Shown: piece by piece, positions 1 through 8,773 of the stretch
Layout: every line of letters begins with the position of its first letter
Position numbering within the stretch: the stretch's first letter is position 1
Source of the DNA: MPNO01 sp965200535
GTDB lineage: Bacteria > Pseudomonadota > Alphaproteobacteria > MPNO01
Direction of reading: 5' to 3'
NCBI GenBank assembly: GCA_965200535.1
Contig: CBDAUF010000002.1
Coordinates: 62,001 to 126,000 of the forward strand
Length of the DNA: 64,000 nt
The notes under the pieces: generated by a model
The model's database searches: none
Seen by the model: the letters and a program-made list of their open reading frames with translations, nothing else
What the model was told of the DNA's origin: nothing
Program-made: the position numbers and the translations under genes

Positions 1-890
1 ATCTGGTCAAGGGGACGGTTCATCTTTCGCTGGGCCAGGAGGCCGTCGCCGCCGGCTTCGCGGTGGCGATGGAGAAGGGAGACTACACCTTCTGCACCTA
101 CCGCGGCCACGCCCATACACTGGCGCGCGGCGCCTCGATGTCGGGCGTCCTCGGCGAACTCATGGGGCGCGAGTGCGGACTGCTGAACGGCAAGGGCGGG
201 TCGATGCACCTGACCAGCGTCGAGCACGGCGCCATGGGTTCCTACGCCATCATCGGCGCCCATATGCCGATCGCCCTCGGCGCCGCCTGGTCGGCGCAGT
301 ACCGCGGTACGCGGGAGGTCGCGGTCTGCTTCTTCGGCGACGGGACGACCAATATCGGCGCCTTCCACGAAGCGCTCAACATGGCGCAGATCTGGAAGCT
401 GCCGGCGGTCTTCGTCTGCGAGAACAACCTCTACATGGAATACACGCCGATCGGCGACGTGACCGCGGTCGAGCATCCGGCGGCCGACCGCGCGCCAGCC
501 TACGGCATGGAGTCGATCATCGTCGACGGCAACGACGCCGACGCCGTCTACCGCGTCGCCCGGACCGCCTACGCCAAGGCCCGGTCGGGCGGCGGGCCGT
601 CGCTGATCGAGGCCAAGACCTATCGCCACAGCGGGCATTCGCGCGCCGATCCGGGAACCTACCGGCCCGAGGCCGAGGTCAAGGAATGGCTCGCCCGCGA
701 CCCGATCCCCGCCTACCGCAGCCGCCTGCTCGACTTCGGCTTCGCCGAGGCGGCGGTCGACGGAATCGACGCCGAGGTCCGCGCTGCGGTCGATGCGGCG
801 ACCGAGGTCGCCCGGGCCTCGCCGCCGCCGCCGCCGGAAATCCTGGAAACCGAAGTCTACGCCGATGGAGGCGCAGCATGGCGGAACTGA
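1..890 (+). CDS. 2-oxo acid dehydrogenase E1 component, alpha subunit (5' end outside window)
   Basis: The frame is open from the window edge (first full codon at 3) to TGA at 888-890, so the true start lies upstream and about 296 residues are present. It is a thiamine-diphosphate-dependent E1 alpha subunit, which decarboxylates a 2-oxo acid (or cleaves acetoin) and hands the acyl group to the lipoyl arm of E2. Seen directly: the GKGGSMH block near the visible N-terminus, the cofactor motif GDGTTN at 336-353 closing with ENN, and the active-site loop YRHSGHSRADPGTYR. It overlaps the beta subunit by 13 bases and E2 follows, so this is a three-gene complex operon. No E3 (lpd) lies in the window. 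Whether the substrate is pyruvate, acetoin or a branched-chain acid cannot be settled from sequence alone. Confidence 0.9.
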   Translation, partial: LVKGTVHLSLGQEAVAAGFAVAMEKGDYTFCTYRGHAHTLARGASMSGVLGELMGRECGLLNGKGGSMHLTSVEHGAMGSYAIIGAHMPIALGAAWSAQYRGTREVAVCFFGDGTTNIGAFHEALNMAQIWKLPAVFVCENNLYMEYTPIGDVTAVEHPAADRAPAYGMESIIVDGNDADAVYRVARTAYAKARSGGGPSLIEAKTYRHSGHSRADPGTYRPEAEVKEWLARDPIPAYRSRLLDFGFAEAAVDGIDAEVRAAVDAATEVARASPPPPPEILETEVYADGGAAWRN

Positions 891-1852
891 CGTGCCGCGA
901 GGCGGTCGCCGCCGCCATCGCCCAGGAGATGAGACGCGATCCCTCGGTGGTGTTCCTCGGCGAGGACATCGGCGCGGCGGGAGGCGTGTTCAAGACCACC
1001 GTCGGGCTGTTCGAGGAGTTCGGGGCCGACCGGGTTCGCGATACGCCGATCTCCGAACAGGCCATCATCGGCGCCGCCATGGGAGCCGCAATGACCGGGC
1101 TGCGCCCGATCGCCGAGATCATGTTCTCAGACTTTTTCGCGGTCTGCTGGGACCTTGTCGCCAACGAGATCGCCAAGTCGCGCTACATGACCAACGGCCA
1201 GGTGTCGTTTCCGCTGGTCATCCGCTCCGCCAACGGCGGCGGCGCGCGGTTCGGCGCCCAGCATTCCCAGTCCATCGAAAACTGGGCGATGATGATCCCG
1301 GGCCTCAAGGTGGTGGCCCCCTCCAACCCGGCGGACATCTTGGGGCTGCTGGCGGCCTCGATCCGCGATCCCGATCCGGTGATCTTCCTCGAGCAGAAGT
1401 CGCTCTACGGCGCCAAGGGGCCGGTTCCGGACGGTGAGCATGTCGATACGCTGGGCGCCGCGAAAGTCGTACGCGAGGGCGGCGATGCGACCGTCGTGGC
1501 GCTCGCCGCCATGGTGCCGCGCGCCCTCGAGGCCGCGGACCGGCTCGCCGAGGCGGGCATTTCCTGCCAGGTGATCGATGTCCGCACCCTGGTGCCGCTC
1601 GATACGCGGACGATCCTGGCATCGGTCTCCGCGACCGGCCGGCTGTTCACGGTGGAGGAGAACCCGAGGCTTTGCGGCTGGGGGGCCGAGATCGCCTCGA
1701 TCGCCGCCGAGGAGTGTTTCTACGATCTCGACGGGCCGATCGTGCGCATCACCACGCCGCATATTCCGCTTCCGTCGGCAGACAATCTCGAGGATCTGGC
1801 GCTGCCGTCGGTGGACCGGATCGCCGCGACCGTCCGCGCCGAAATGGGATGA
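878..1852 (+). CDS. 2-oxo acid dehydrogenase E1 component, beta subunit
   Basis: This is a 324-residue transketolase-like beta subunit that completes the E1 heterotetramer. The frame is open further upstream, but ATG at 878 gives the family's usual N-terminus (MAELTCREAV...) and normal length. Seen: LGEDIG near residue 27, DTPISEQAIIG near 55-65 (cofactor-binding Glu), the loop GGGARFGAQHSQSIE, and the C-terminal fold with VIDVRTLVPLD and VEENP. The start lies inside the last codons of the alpha gene, which fits translational coupling, and E2 starts 8 bases after its stop. Separate alpha and beta chains are usual for alphaproteobacterial pyruvate, acetoin and branched-chain complexes. Confidence 0.93.
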   Translation: MAELTCREAVAAAIAQEMRRDPSVVFLGEDIGAAGGVFKTTVGLFEEFGADRVRDTPISEQAIIGAAMGAAMTGLRPIAEIMFSDFFAVCWDLVANEIAKSRYMTNGQVSFPLVIRSANGGGARFGAQHSQSIENWAMMIPGLKVVAPSNPADILGLLAASIRDPDPVIFLEQKSLYGAKGPVPDGEHVDTLGAAKVVREGGDATVVALAAMVPRALEAADRLAEAGISCQVIDVRTLVPLDTRTILASVSATGRLFTVEENPRLCGWGAEIASIAAEECFYDLDGPIVRITTPHIPLPSADNLEDLALPSVDRIAATVRAEMG

Positions 1853-1859
1853 GGGACCG

Positions 1860-3065
1860 ATGGACGTCCTGATGCCCCAGCTCGGCGAGACGGTGACCGA
1901 GGGGACGGTGGTCGCCTGGCACAAGGCGGCGGGCGATCCGGTGACCGCGGACGAGGTCCTGTTCGAGGTGTCCACCGACAAGGTCGATACCGAGGTCCCG
2001 GCCCCCGCCGACGGCGTGCTCGCCGAGATCCTGGTCGAGGCGGGCGCGACCGTCCCGGTCGGCTCGCGGCTCGCGGTGATCGCCGGCGCCGACGACAGTG
2101 TCGGCGCGGCCGCAGACGTTCCTCCGGCGCCCCCCGCCCCGCCGGCGGCCGCCGCGGGCGGGCGGCGTCCGCCCGCGCTCGATGCCGCGGCGCGGCGCGA
2201 TGCGGCGGGCCGCCCGCTGTCGCCCGCGGTGCGTCGACTCGCCGTCGAGCACGGCCTCGACCTCGCGGCCGTCCGGGGCAGCGGCCGCGACGGGCGGATC
2301 ACCCGCCGCGATATCGAGGCGCTGATCGAACGCCGGGCCCGGGAAGCCGAACCGGCGTCCGAAACGGTTCCGCTCAGCCGGATGCGCAAGTCCATCGCCG
2401 AGCACATGGTCCGCTCCAAGGCAACCAGCCCGCACGTGCTCCAGGCCGTGGAGGTCGATTTCCACGCTGTCGAACGGGCCCGCGCCGCGCACGGCGGGGC
2501 GTGGAAGGCGCGCGAGGGGTTCTCGCTCAGCTATCTGCCCTTCGTCGCGCTCGCGGTATGCCGGGCGATCCCCGATTTCCCGCATGTCAACGCCAGCATC
2601 GAGGGCGACAGCCTGCGCGTTCACCGCGCCGTCCATCTCGGGATCGCCGTCGATCTCGGCCCCGGCGGGCTGATGGCGCCGGTGGTGCGGGATGCCGGGG
2701 CGATGGACTTGCCCGCGCTCGCCCGGGCGCTCCGCGCCGTTGCGGCGGCGGCGAGAGACGGCTCGGTTGCATCGGACGACCTCGCGGGCGGAACCTACAC
2801 GATCTCCAATTCGGGAACGTTCGGGACCCTGATTACCGCACCGATCATCAACCAGCCGCAGGTGGCGATCCTCTCCACCGACGGGGTGCGCAAGAAACCG
2901 GTCGTGATCGAGACCGGAGCCGGAGACGCCGTCGCCGTCCGCCCGGTGGGGGTGCTCGCACAATCCTTCGATCATCGTGCGATCGACGGCGCCTACTCCG
3001 CGGGCTTTCTCGGCCGGGTGCGCGAGATCCTCGAGGAGACCGACTGGGCGCCGGCCCTGGGATAA
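1860..3065 (+). CDS. 2-oxo acid dehydrogenase E2 component (dihydrolipoyl acyltransferase)
   Basis: This 401-residue core acyltransferase transfers the acyl group from lipoate to CoA. Domains in order: one N-terminal lipoyl domain (residues 1-76) with the lipoyl-lysine in STDKVDTEV; an Ala/Pro-rich hinge; a peripheral subunit-binding domain (about 118-155, SPAVRRLAVEHGLDL...GRITRRDIEAL); a second linker; and the catalytic domain, with the active-site motif SFDHRAIDG near the C-terminus. ATG at 1860 is chosen because the lipoyl domain begins there (MDVLMPQLGETVTEG), although the frame is open earlier. It is translated directly after E1 beta. A single lipoyl domain fits acetoin- or branched-chain-type complexes as well as pyruvate. 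Confidence 0.93.
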   Translation: MDVLMPQLGETVTEGTVVAWHKAAGDPVTADEVLFEVSTDKVDTEVPAPADGVLAEILVEAGATVPVGSRLAVIAGADDSVGAAADVPPAPPAPPAAAAGGRRPPALDAAARRDAAGRPLSPAVRRLAVEHGLDLAAVRGSGRDGRITRRDIEALIERRAREAEPASETVPLSRMRKSIAEHMVRSKATSPHVLQAVEVDFHAVERARAAHGGAWKAREGFSLSYLPFVALAVCRAIPDFPHVNASIEGDSLRVHRAVHLGIAVDLGPGGLMAPVVRDAGAMDLPALARALRAVAAAARDGSVASDDLAGGTYTISNSGTFGTLITAPIINQPQVAILSTDGVRKKPVVIETGAGDAVAVRPVGVLAQSFDHRAIDGAYSAGFLGRVREILEETDWAPALG

Positions 3066-3089
3066 TCCGCGCCCGTCACGGGAGAACGC

Positions 3090-4160
3090 ATGGCAGAGCG
3101 GCCGGCAACGATGCGCGCAGTGGTGATAGAGACGTTCGGCGGGCCCGAAGTGCTGCGGCTCGCCGAGGTGCCGGCGCCCCGTCCGGCGCCGTACGAACTG
3201 GTCATCGCGGTCCGCGCGGTCTCGATCAACCGCAGCTTCGATCTCCTGGTCCGGCGCGACGGCAACAACCGCAATGTGGTCTTGCCGCACGTGCTTGGCG
3301 CCGATCCCGTCGGCACCGTCGCCGCGGTCGGCGGAGAGGTGGAGGGATTCGCGCCCGGCGACCGCGTCGTCGCCGCATCGAGCATCTATTGCGGGCGCTG
3401 CCGCGAGTGCCAGGACGGCGACCAATCCTCCTGCCGGGCGCCGGTTCATGTCGGCGTCCATCGCTGGGGCGGCTACGCCGAGCGCGTCGCGGTTCCGGCC
3501 GCCAGCGCCTACCGCATCCCGGCCGGGCTGTCCGATGCCGATGCCTGCGTCGTTGCGCGCCACGCGCCCGCCGCCTACAACCAGCTCGTGGACAAGACCG
3601 CCCTCAGGCCCGGCGAATGGGTGCTGGTGATGGGCGCAGCGGGCGCCCTCGGCAGCTTCTGCGTGCAGGTCGCCAAGAGACTCGGCGGCCGGGTGATCGC
3701 CGCGGCGGGTGCGGACAGCCGGGTCGAGGCGGCGCTTCGCCTCGGCGCCGACCGCGGGGTCAACTACCGCACCCAGAACCTCCGCGACGCCGTCCTCGAA
3801 ATCACCGGCGGCGAGGGTGTCGACGTGGTGTGCGAGAACATCGGCGACCCGGCGCTCTGGGACGCTGCGTTCGACAGCATGGCCCAGCGCGGAAGACTGG
3901 TGACCATGGGCGCACACGGCGGCGGCAGGGTCGCACTCGATCTCCGCAAGCTCTATGCACGGCGGCTCCGGCTGATCGGCTCCGCCGGGGTGTCGCGAAA
4001 GAATGTGGACGATGCGCTGGCGGCCGCAGCGCGGGGGGCGCTTACCGCGCTGGTCGACTCCATCCACCCCTTGGAGGACGCCGCAATGCAGCATCGCCGG
4101 CTGGAAGAGGACCGCTCCGTCGTCGGCAAGGTGATCCTCGACCCGACCATGGCCGCGTAG
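3090..4160 (+). CDS. Zinc-type MDR alcohol dehydrogenase / quinone-reductase-like protein
   Basis: This 356-residue protein belongs to the medium-chain dehydrogenase/reductase superfamily. It has the N-terminal GroES-like fold (residues 1-140) and an NAD(P)-binding Rossmann half with a GAAGALGSF nucleotide motif near 190. The structural zinc tetrad is visible as CGRCRECQDGDQSSC. The usual catalytic-zinc Cys in the first domain is replaced (VSINRSFDLL), as in quinone-reductase-like members, so catalytic zinc is doubtful. It lies 24 bases after E2 on the same strand, probably in the same transcript. A second ATG seven codons in (MRAVVIET) is an alternative start. The substrate is unknown; an alcohol, aldehyde or enone related to the complex's 2-oxo acid is possible. 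Confidence 0.8.
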   Translation: MAERPATMRAVVIETFGGPEVLRLAEVPAPRPAPYELVIAVRAVSINRSFDLLVRRDGNNRNVVLPHVLGADPVGTVAAVGGEVEGFAPGDRVVAASSIYCGRCRECQDGDQSSCRAPVHVGVHRWGGYAERVAVPAASAYRIPAGLSDADACVVARHAPAAYNQLVDKTALRPGEWVLVMGAAGALGSFCVQVAKRLGGRVIAAAGADSRVEAALRLGADRGVNYRTQNLRDAVLEITGGEGVDVVCENIGDPALWDAAFDSMAQRGRLVTMGAHGGGRVALDLRKLYARRLRLIGSAGVSRKNVDDALAAAARGALTALVDSIHPLEDAAMQHRRLEEDRSVVGKVILDPTMAA

Positions 4161-4168
4161 GGGGCCGC

Positions 4169-5455
4169 ATGTCTGTCGAGCCCCTGCTTCCGGTTATCCT
4201 CGGCGACGGCCGGGTCCATTACGCGCCGGGCGTCCGCGCGGGCGCCTGGGTGTTCGCCACCGGACACATGGCGCAGGACTACGGGAACGGGATCGCCGCG
4301 TCAGTGCTGCGCGCGGGTGTGCCCAACCGGACGGGGCCCAGGGCGGCGCGCGAGGCGGCGCGCGTCTTCGACAATATCGAGGCCGTTCTGGACGCAGGCG
4401 GCGCCGCGTTCGACCGGGCGGTCCGCACCGACCAGTACTACACGACCCACGCCATGGTGCCGCCCTACCAGGCCGAGCGCCGGCGGCGGTTCGGTGCGCT
4501 GATTCCGCCCAGCACCTCGATCGTCCAGCAGGGGCTGCTGCTCCCCGGCGCCGCGCTCGACCTCCAGGCGGTTGCCGTCGCCGCCGGCGGCCCGCCGGTC
4601 GAGCATATCGACCACGAGACGCTGCGTGGCCAGCCCACGTCGGGCTATTCGGCGGCGCTGGCTGCGGGCGATTTCGTCTTTATTCCCGGCAACACGGCAA
4701 TGGCGGTGGCGGGCGAGGACGCGCGCAACGGGGTGGCGGCCGAGGCGCTGATCGGCGAGGGCAAGCTGTGGGGCGGCGAGCGGTCGCGGCGCGAGGCGGC
4801 GTTCATCGCAACCCGCCGGCTGCTGCCGTCGCTCGAACTCGCCGGTCTCGGGCCCGGGGACGTCGCGAAGGCACAGATCTATCTGACCGATCCCGAGGAG
4901 TGCGCGGTCGTGCACGACGTCTGGGCGGACTATTTCGGCAACGGGGCGGCCCTCTCGATCGTCCCCTGCGCGAGGCGCGGGCTGGTGATCGAGGATGGCA
5001 GGATCGAGATCAACATCCTCGCGCACCGCGGCGGGGCGGCGGCGAGGACCATTGTCGAGGCCGGCGTGCCGATGGCCTTCGCCGGCCAGACGGAGGCGGT
5101 GCGCTGCGGCGACCTCCTGTTCCTGTCGGCGCTGATGGCGGCGGACGACGACGGTCCGCTGGCCGGGCTCGATCCGCGCCAGCCGCACTTCTCCGACCCC
5201 GCGGAGGACGAGGCCGATGCGATCCTCGATGCCGCGGAGCGGATTTGCTCGGCCGCCGGAACCGCGCTCGAGAACGTCGTCAGGGTCCAGCAGTTCCACA
5301 CCCGCATCGCCGATTTCTACGCCGTGCACCGGGCCTGGCGCCGCCGTCTGCCGGGCCGGCCGATCCCGTTCTCCGCGGTCGAGGTTCCGGGTCCGCTTCC
5401 GGTGCCGGGCTGCTTGGTGATGATGGACCTCTGGGTCTACGCGCCGCGGGCGTAG
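4169..5455 (+). CDS. Triple-domain RidA/YjgF-family protein
   Basis: This 428-residue protein is made of three consecutive RidA-like modules, where the family normally has one of about 130 residues that trimerises. Module 1 runs from about residue 5 to 140 (YAPGVRAGAWVFATGHMAQD...VRTDQYYT). Module 2 runs from about 150 to 290 (FVFIPGNTA...VAKAQIYL). Module 3 runs from about 295 to 425 (PMAFAGQTEAVRCGDLLFLSAL...VVRVQQFH). RidA proteins hydrolyse reactive enamines/imines, and more distant members act in catabolic pathways. The fusion may build a pseudo-trimer from one chain (inference). ATG at 4169 lies 8 bases after the dehydrogenase stop; the frame is open far upstream but only as a shadow of other genes. 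The catalytic status of each module was not established. Confidence 0.85.
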   Translation: MSVEPLLPVILGDGRVHYAPGVRAGAWVFATGHMAQDYGNGIAASVLRAGVPNRTGPRAAREAARVFDNIEAVLDAGGAAFDRAVRTDQYYTTHAMVPPYQAERRRRFGALIPPSTSIVQQGLLLPGAALDLQAVAVAAGGPPVEHIDHETLRGQPTSGYSAALAAGDFVFIPGNTAMAVAGEDARNGVAAEALIGEGKLWGGERSRREAAFIATRRLLPSLELAGLGPGDVAKAQIYLTDPEECAVVHDVWADYFGNGAALSIVPCARRGLVIEDGRIEINILAHRGGAAARTIVEAGVPMAFAGQTEAVRCGDLLFLSALMAADDDGPLAGLDPRQPHFSDPAEDEADAILDAAERICSAAGTALENVVRVQQFHTRIADFYAVHRAWRRRLPGRPIPFSAVEVPGPLPVPGCLVMMDLWVYAPRA

Positions 5456-5535
5456 CCGCGGCCGGCCTTGCGCGCGGCCGGGATTCGGCGATCCTGTCGC
5501 TCCGGCTCGATAGCGAACCACAAGGGAGTGCGTCG

Positions 5536-6456
5536 ATGCGCCTCGCCGTACCGGACATGATCTCGAACTCCTACTTCCCGGCGATCTCCGCGGTCGAACT
5601 CGGCGACTTCGCCGACCAGGGCCTCGAGGTAAGCCACGAGCTCATCTTTCCCGTCGACAGCTGCTACGAGGCGCTGCGCGACGGCGAGGTGGACTTCGTC
5701 GGCGGCTCGGCGCACGCGGTGCTTTCCGCCTTTCCCCGCTGGCAGGGCGCGAAACTGCTCTGCGCGTTATCGCAGGGCATGTACTGGTTTCTCGTCATGC
5801 GCGCCGACCAAGGCCACGCGCGCGGCGATCTCGGTGCCGTGCGGGGGAAAAAGATCGGCGCCGCTCCCTGGGTCGATTACGGCCTCAAGCGGATGCTGCG
5901 CGCCGGCGGGATCGACATCGAGCGCGACGGGGTGGACATCGCGCCCGTGCCCGGTACGTCCGGCCCGCGGGTGAGCTTCGGCGTGACCGCGGCCCGCGCG
6001 CTGGAGGACGGGCTCCTCGACGGGTTCTGGGCCAACGGCATGGGCGCCGAGATCGCGGTTTCCCGCGGCGTCGGCACCGTGGTGGCCGACGTGCGCCGCG
6101 GCGACGGCCCCAGGGCGGCGTTCGACTACACCCAGCCGGTCCTGGTCGCCACCGAGAGGACGGCCGGCGAGCGCGCGGATGCGGCCGCCGCCGCGGTCCG
6201 CGCCATCGTCTCGACCCAGCGCAGACTCAGGGAGGATGCCGGCCGGGCGACGGCGATCGGCGAGAAACTGTTCTCGCCCGACGAGGCGGCGCTGATCGCC
6301 CGCGTGGTCGAACGCGATCTGCCCTATTACGACCCCTCGATCTCGGAAGGGTTCGTGGCCGGGATGAACGCGTTTGCCCTGGACATGGGGCTGCTCGACC
6401 GCGCGGTCCCCTACGACGAGTTGGTGGCGGCCGAATTCAGCCCGCTCTGGTCCTGA
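5536..6456 (+). CDS. NMT1/THI5-like ABC-type substrate-binding-fold protein
   Basis: This 306-residue protein resembles the periplasmic binding proteins of nitrate/sulfonate/pyrimidine-precursor ABC transporters: an N-terminal SNSYFPAISAVELGDFADQGLEV, the FVGGSAHAVLSAF pocket region, and a hinge near RGKKIGAAPWVDYGLKRML. No signal peptide follows ATG 5536 (MRLAVPDMISNSYF), and no permease or ATPase is adjacent. It may therefore be cytoplasmic, sensory, or exported with a start I cannot identify. A GGGAG-like ribosome site precedes the ATG. It closes the plus-strand block with the dehydrogenase complex, and its stop lies 10 bases from the convergent stop of the NIPSNAP gene. Confidence 0.72.
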   Translation: MRLAVPDMISNSYFPAISAVELGDFADQGLEVSHELIFPVDSCYEALRDGEVDFVGGSAHAVLSAFPRWQGAKLLCALSQGMYWFLVMRADQGHARGDLGAVRGKKIGAAPWVDYGLKRMLRAGGIDIERDGVDIAPVPGTSGPRVSFGVTAARALEDGLLDGFWANGMGAEIAVSRGVGTVVADVRRGDGPRAAFDYTQPVLVATERTAGERADAAAAAVRAIVSTQRRLREDAGRATAIGEKLFSPDEAALIARVVERDLPYYDPSISEGFVAGMNAFALDMGLLDRAVPYDELVAAEFSPLWS

Positions 6457-6466
6457 CCTGCCGGAC

Positions 6467-7093
6467 CTATTTCAGCGGCGAGTAGTCCGCCGCGAAACAG
6501 ATCTTGCTCTCCTGCGTCAGGATCGGATCCGGCCCGCCGCTGATGTTTTTCGGCGGCCAGACGCCCTTGGCGGCGGCCTCGCTGCGGACCTCGCGGCGAT
6601 GTTCCAGGCTCTCGTACCCCCAGACGTGAACGAACTTGTTGAGCGCGCCGCATTCGGTGGTCATCGCCATCGCCAGCGGCGACATCTTCACGCGCTCCTC
6701 GATCGCCGCCCCCCAGTTCTCCACCAGCGCGCCCAGCGATCCCGGCCGGATGACGTATTCGCGCCATTCGAATACCGGGCCGAGACTGCCGCTCGCCATC
6801 GTCGGGGTGAATGGCAGGGGGGTGAAGATCTCCGACTGCATGGTCTCCTGGATGTGGGCGACCTTCGGCGGCCAGGCCGGGTTCTTGCCGGCCTCGACGC
6901 GAATACGCTCGCGCTCGCCCATGTCGGCGTAGGGCCAGATGTGGATCACCTGGTTGAGCGGGCCGATCTCGGTATAGAGCATCGCGCTGATCTGCGAGAG
7001 TTTGCTGCGCGTCTGGTAAGCCTCGCCGAAGGCGGCGAGAAACTCGGGCACCTTGCCGCGGGAGATGCGGTAGCTTCGGGCTTCGTAGATCAT
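6467..7093 (-). CDS. NIPSNAP family protein with two NIPSNAP modules
   Basis: This 208-residue protein contains two related ferredoxin-like NIPSNAP modules. The first starts at the N-terminus (YEARSYRISRGKVPEFL...VIHIWPYADMGERERIR). The second starts near residue 110 (FEWREYVIRPGSLGALVENW...FVHVWGYESLEHRREVR). NIPSNAP proteins are dimeric alpha-beta-barrel proteins of largely unknown biochemical role; bacterial members often sit in catabolic operons. It is the last gene of a minus-strand set with a hydroxyacid dehydrogenase and an HpxZ-like protein, 67 bases after the dehydrogenase. A GAAAGGACT-type ribosome site precedes the start. Family assignment is firm, function is not. Confidence 0.85.
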   Translation of the reverse strand: MIYEARSYRISRGKVPEFLAAFGEAYQTRSKLSQISAMLYTEIGPLNQVIHIWPYADMGERERIRVEAGKNPAWPPKVAHIQETMQSEIFTPLPFTPTMASGSLGPVFEWREYVIRPGSLGALVENWGAAIEERVKMSPLAMAMTTECGALNKFVHVWGYESLEHRREVRSEAAAKGVWPPKNISGGPDPILTQESKICFAADYSPLK

Positions 7094-7160
7094 CGCGGAG
7101 TCCTTTCGTTGGTTGTCGTACGCGTCTGTCGAGTGAGCCGGGTCGGCCGGGCGGGCCGCG

Positions 7161-8225
7161 TCAGATGAGGCTCTTGCCGGCGAACCGCCGACGCCATAGC
7201 GGGATCGCGTCGGGGTTGACGACGTGTTCCGGGATCTCGCCCCGCACCGCGGCGAGGATCGCCCTCTCCACCCAGGGCACCGCCATCCGCAGCCCCGTGC
7301 CGCGGTTGGCGGTAATCATGTGCGGCGACAGCAATACCTTTTCCCCCAGGCCGAGCAGCGGGGTTTGCGGCTGCGGCGGTTCCTCCGGCAGCACGTCGAG
7401 GGCGGCGCCGGCCAGCCGGTCTTCCTGCAGCGCGTCGAACAGGGCGTCGATATCGACAATCGGCCCGCGCGCCGCGTTGACCAGAACCGCGTCCGACTTC
7501 ATCAGGGCGAGCTCGCGCGCGCCGATCAGCCCCCTCGTCTCCGGCGTGAGGTTGCAGTGGATCGTCACCACATCGGCCTCGGCCAGCAGCGCATCGAGCG
7601 TCGTGCGGCGCACGTTGCGGCTGACGAACCGCGCTTCCTCGGCGTAGGGGTCGTAGCCGATCAGCCGCACCCGCCACGGCGCCAGCAGGTCGGCCACGCG
7701 CGAGCCGATGCGCCCGAGCCCGACAATGCCGACCGCGATGCCGGGATAGCCGTCGCTCTGCCGCGCCCCGAGATAGGTTCCCTCCAGCGCGGGGTCGCGC
7801 CAGGCGCCGTCCTTCACGCTGCGGTCGCGTTCGCGGACCTTCTTGAGCAGGGCGAGAATGAAGGCGATGGTGCCCTCCGCCACGCCGCTCCAGTTGCTCT
7901 CGGTCGGGCTGTTGACGACGAGGATGCCGAGGTCGGTCGCCGCCGCCTCGTCGACATTGTCGTAGCCGACCGAATACTTGGCGACCAGCCGGAGGTCCGG
8001 GGCCGATTCGAGCGACCGCCGGGTGAGACTGTTGAGCCGGTTGGCGACGCCCGCGGCGGCGACGGTGTCCGCGTCGAAGACCAGCTCGACCGACTCGCCG
8101 GTCCGGTTGGCGGCCTGCGCCCAGGGCTCGTCGGGGATCTGTACCGCGAGGCCGGCGGCGCGCATGCGTTCGTAGGACTCGCCGGCCGTATCGACGGCTT
8201 CATAGATGCGGACTTTCGGTTGCAT
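7161..8225 (-). CDS. D-isomer-specific 2-hydroxyacid dehydrogenase
   Basis: This 354-residue NAD(P)-dependent enzyme interconverts a 2-hydroxy acid and a 2-oxo acid. The Rossmann motif GIVGLGRIGSRVAD lies near residues 165-178. The catalytic triad is complete: Arg in VNAARGPIVD, Glu in LPEEPP and His in LLSPHMI. The family's usual length is 310-350. A phosphoglycerate-dehydrogenase-like annotation is possible, but there is no ACT domain and no serine-pathway neighbour, so the substrate is open (glyoxylate/hydroxypyruvate-type acids are common). It sits between the NIPSNAP gene and the HpxZ-like gene on one strand, 31 bases after the latter. Confidence 0.87.
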   Translation of the reverse strand: MQPKVRIYEAVDTAGESYERMRAAGLAVQIPDEPWAQAANRTGESVELVFDADTVAAAGVANRLNSLTRRSLESAPDLRLVAKYSVGYDNVDEAAATDLGILVVNSPTESNWSGVAEGTIAFILALLKKVRERDRSVKDGAWRDPALEGTYLGARQSDGYPGIAVGIVGLGRIGSRVADLLAPWRVRLIGYDPYAEEARFVSRNVRRTTLDALLAEADVVTIHCNLTPETRGLIGARELALMKSDAVLVNAARGPIVDIDALFDALQEDRLAGAALDVLPEEPPQPQTPLLGLGEKVLLSPHMITANRGTGLRMAVPWVERAILAAVRGEIPEHVVNPDAIPLWRRRFAGKSLI

Positions 8226-8256
8226 GGCTTCCCTCGTTCCCGGTCGTCCCGGCGGT

Positions 8257-8646
8257 CTATTTCTCCGCGATGTCGGAGACGTGCGCGGAGACGATCCGCC
8301 AGCCCTCCGGCATCCGCACCCAGCACTGGCTCTGGCGGCCGATGATGCCGCCGGGCCGGGTCGCTTCGGTATCGGCCATCGCGAAGTCCCGCCCGAAGGT
8401 CTTGATCACCGTGTTGCGGAGGGTCCGCTCGACGCCCGAGATATTCCGCCCGCGGCGGAATCGGTCGATCGCCGCGTGACCGAGCAGCGTCCCGTTGGGT
8501 CCGTAGCGGAGCGTCAGCGGGCTGTCCCAGAAGAGCGCGGCCAGCGTATCCACGTCGTTGGCGCCGAGCGCCTTCTCGTAGCGCTCGAAGGCCTCGGTTA
8601 CCTCGGCCACCACCTCGGGAATGTTGACTGCGAGCATCTCCGCCAC
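8257..8646 (-). CDS. HpxZ/AtzH-like protein (DUF3225, NTF2-like fold)
   Basis: This 129-residue protein has the compact cone-shaped NTF2-like fold typical of HpxZ and AtzH. Characteristic stretches are VAEVTEAFERYEKALGANDV, FWDSPLTLRYGPN, and a C-terminal GRQSQCWVRMPEGWRIVSAHVS. HpxZ accompanies oxamate/oxalurate breakdown, and AtzH-like proteins accompany amidases in allophanate or cyanurate pathways. Their exact activity is poorly defined. No amidase is adjacent here, so the functional link is only by family. It is the first gene of the three-gene minus-strand set, and the decayed fragment at 8774-8886 lies directly upstream. Confidence 0.8.
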   Translation of the reverse strand: MAEMLAVNIPEVVAEVTEAFERYEKALGANDVDTLAALFWDSPLTLRYGPNGTLLGHAAIDRFRRGRNISGVERTLRNTVIKTFGRDFAMADTEATRPGGIIGRQSQCWVRMPEGWRIVSAHVSDIAEK

Positions 8647-8773
8647 CGCCTCGCTCCATGCTTGCCCGCGACCGCCGCCGGACCGGCTTCACCCGCAATA
8701 CATAGCAGCATGGCGCCTGGCGCGCGCCCGGGAACGGCGGCACGGGCGGGCCGTCGCCGCCTGCGGCGGAACC

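Noticed and set aside
1749..4094. A 781-codon minus-strand open frame opposite E2 and the MDR dehydrogenase
   Set aside because: It is a shadow frame; the plus strand encodes clear conserved enzymes with lipoyl and zinc motifs.
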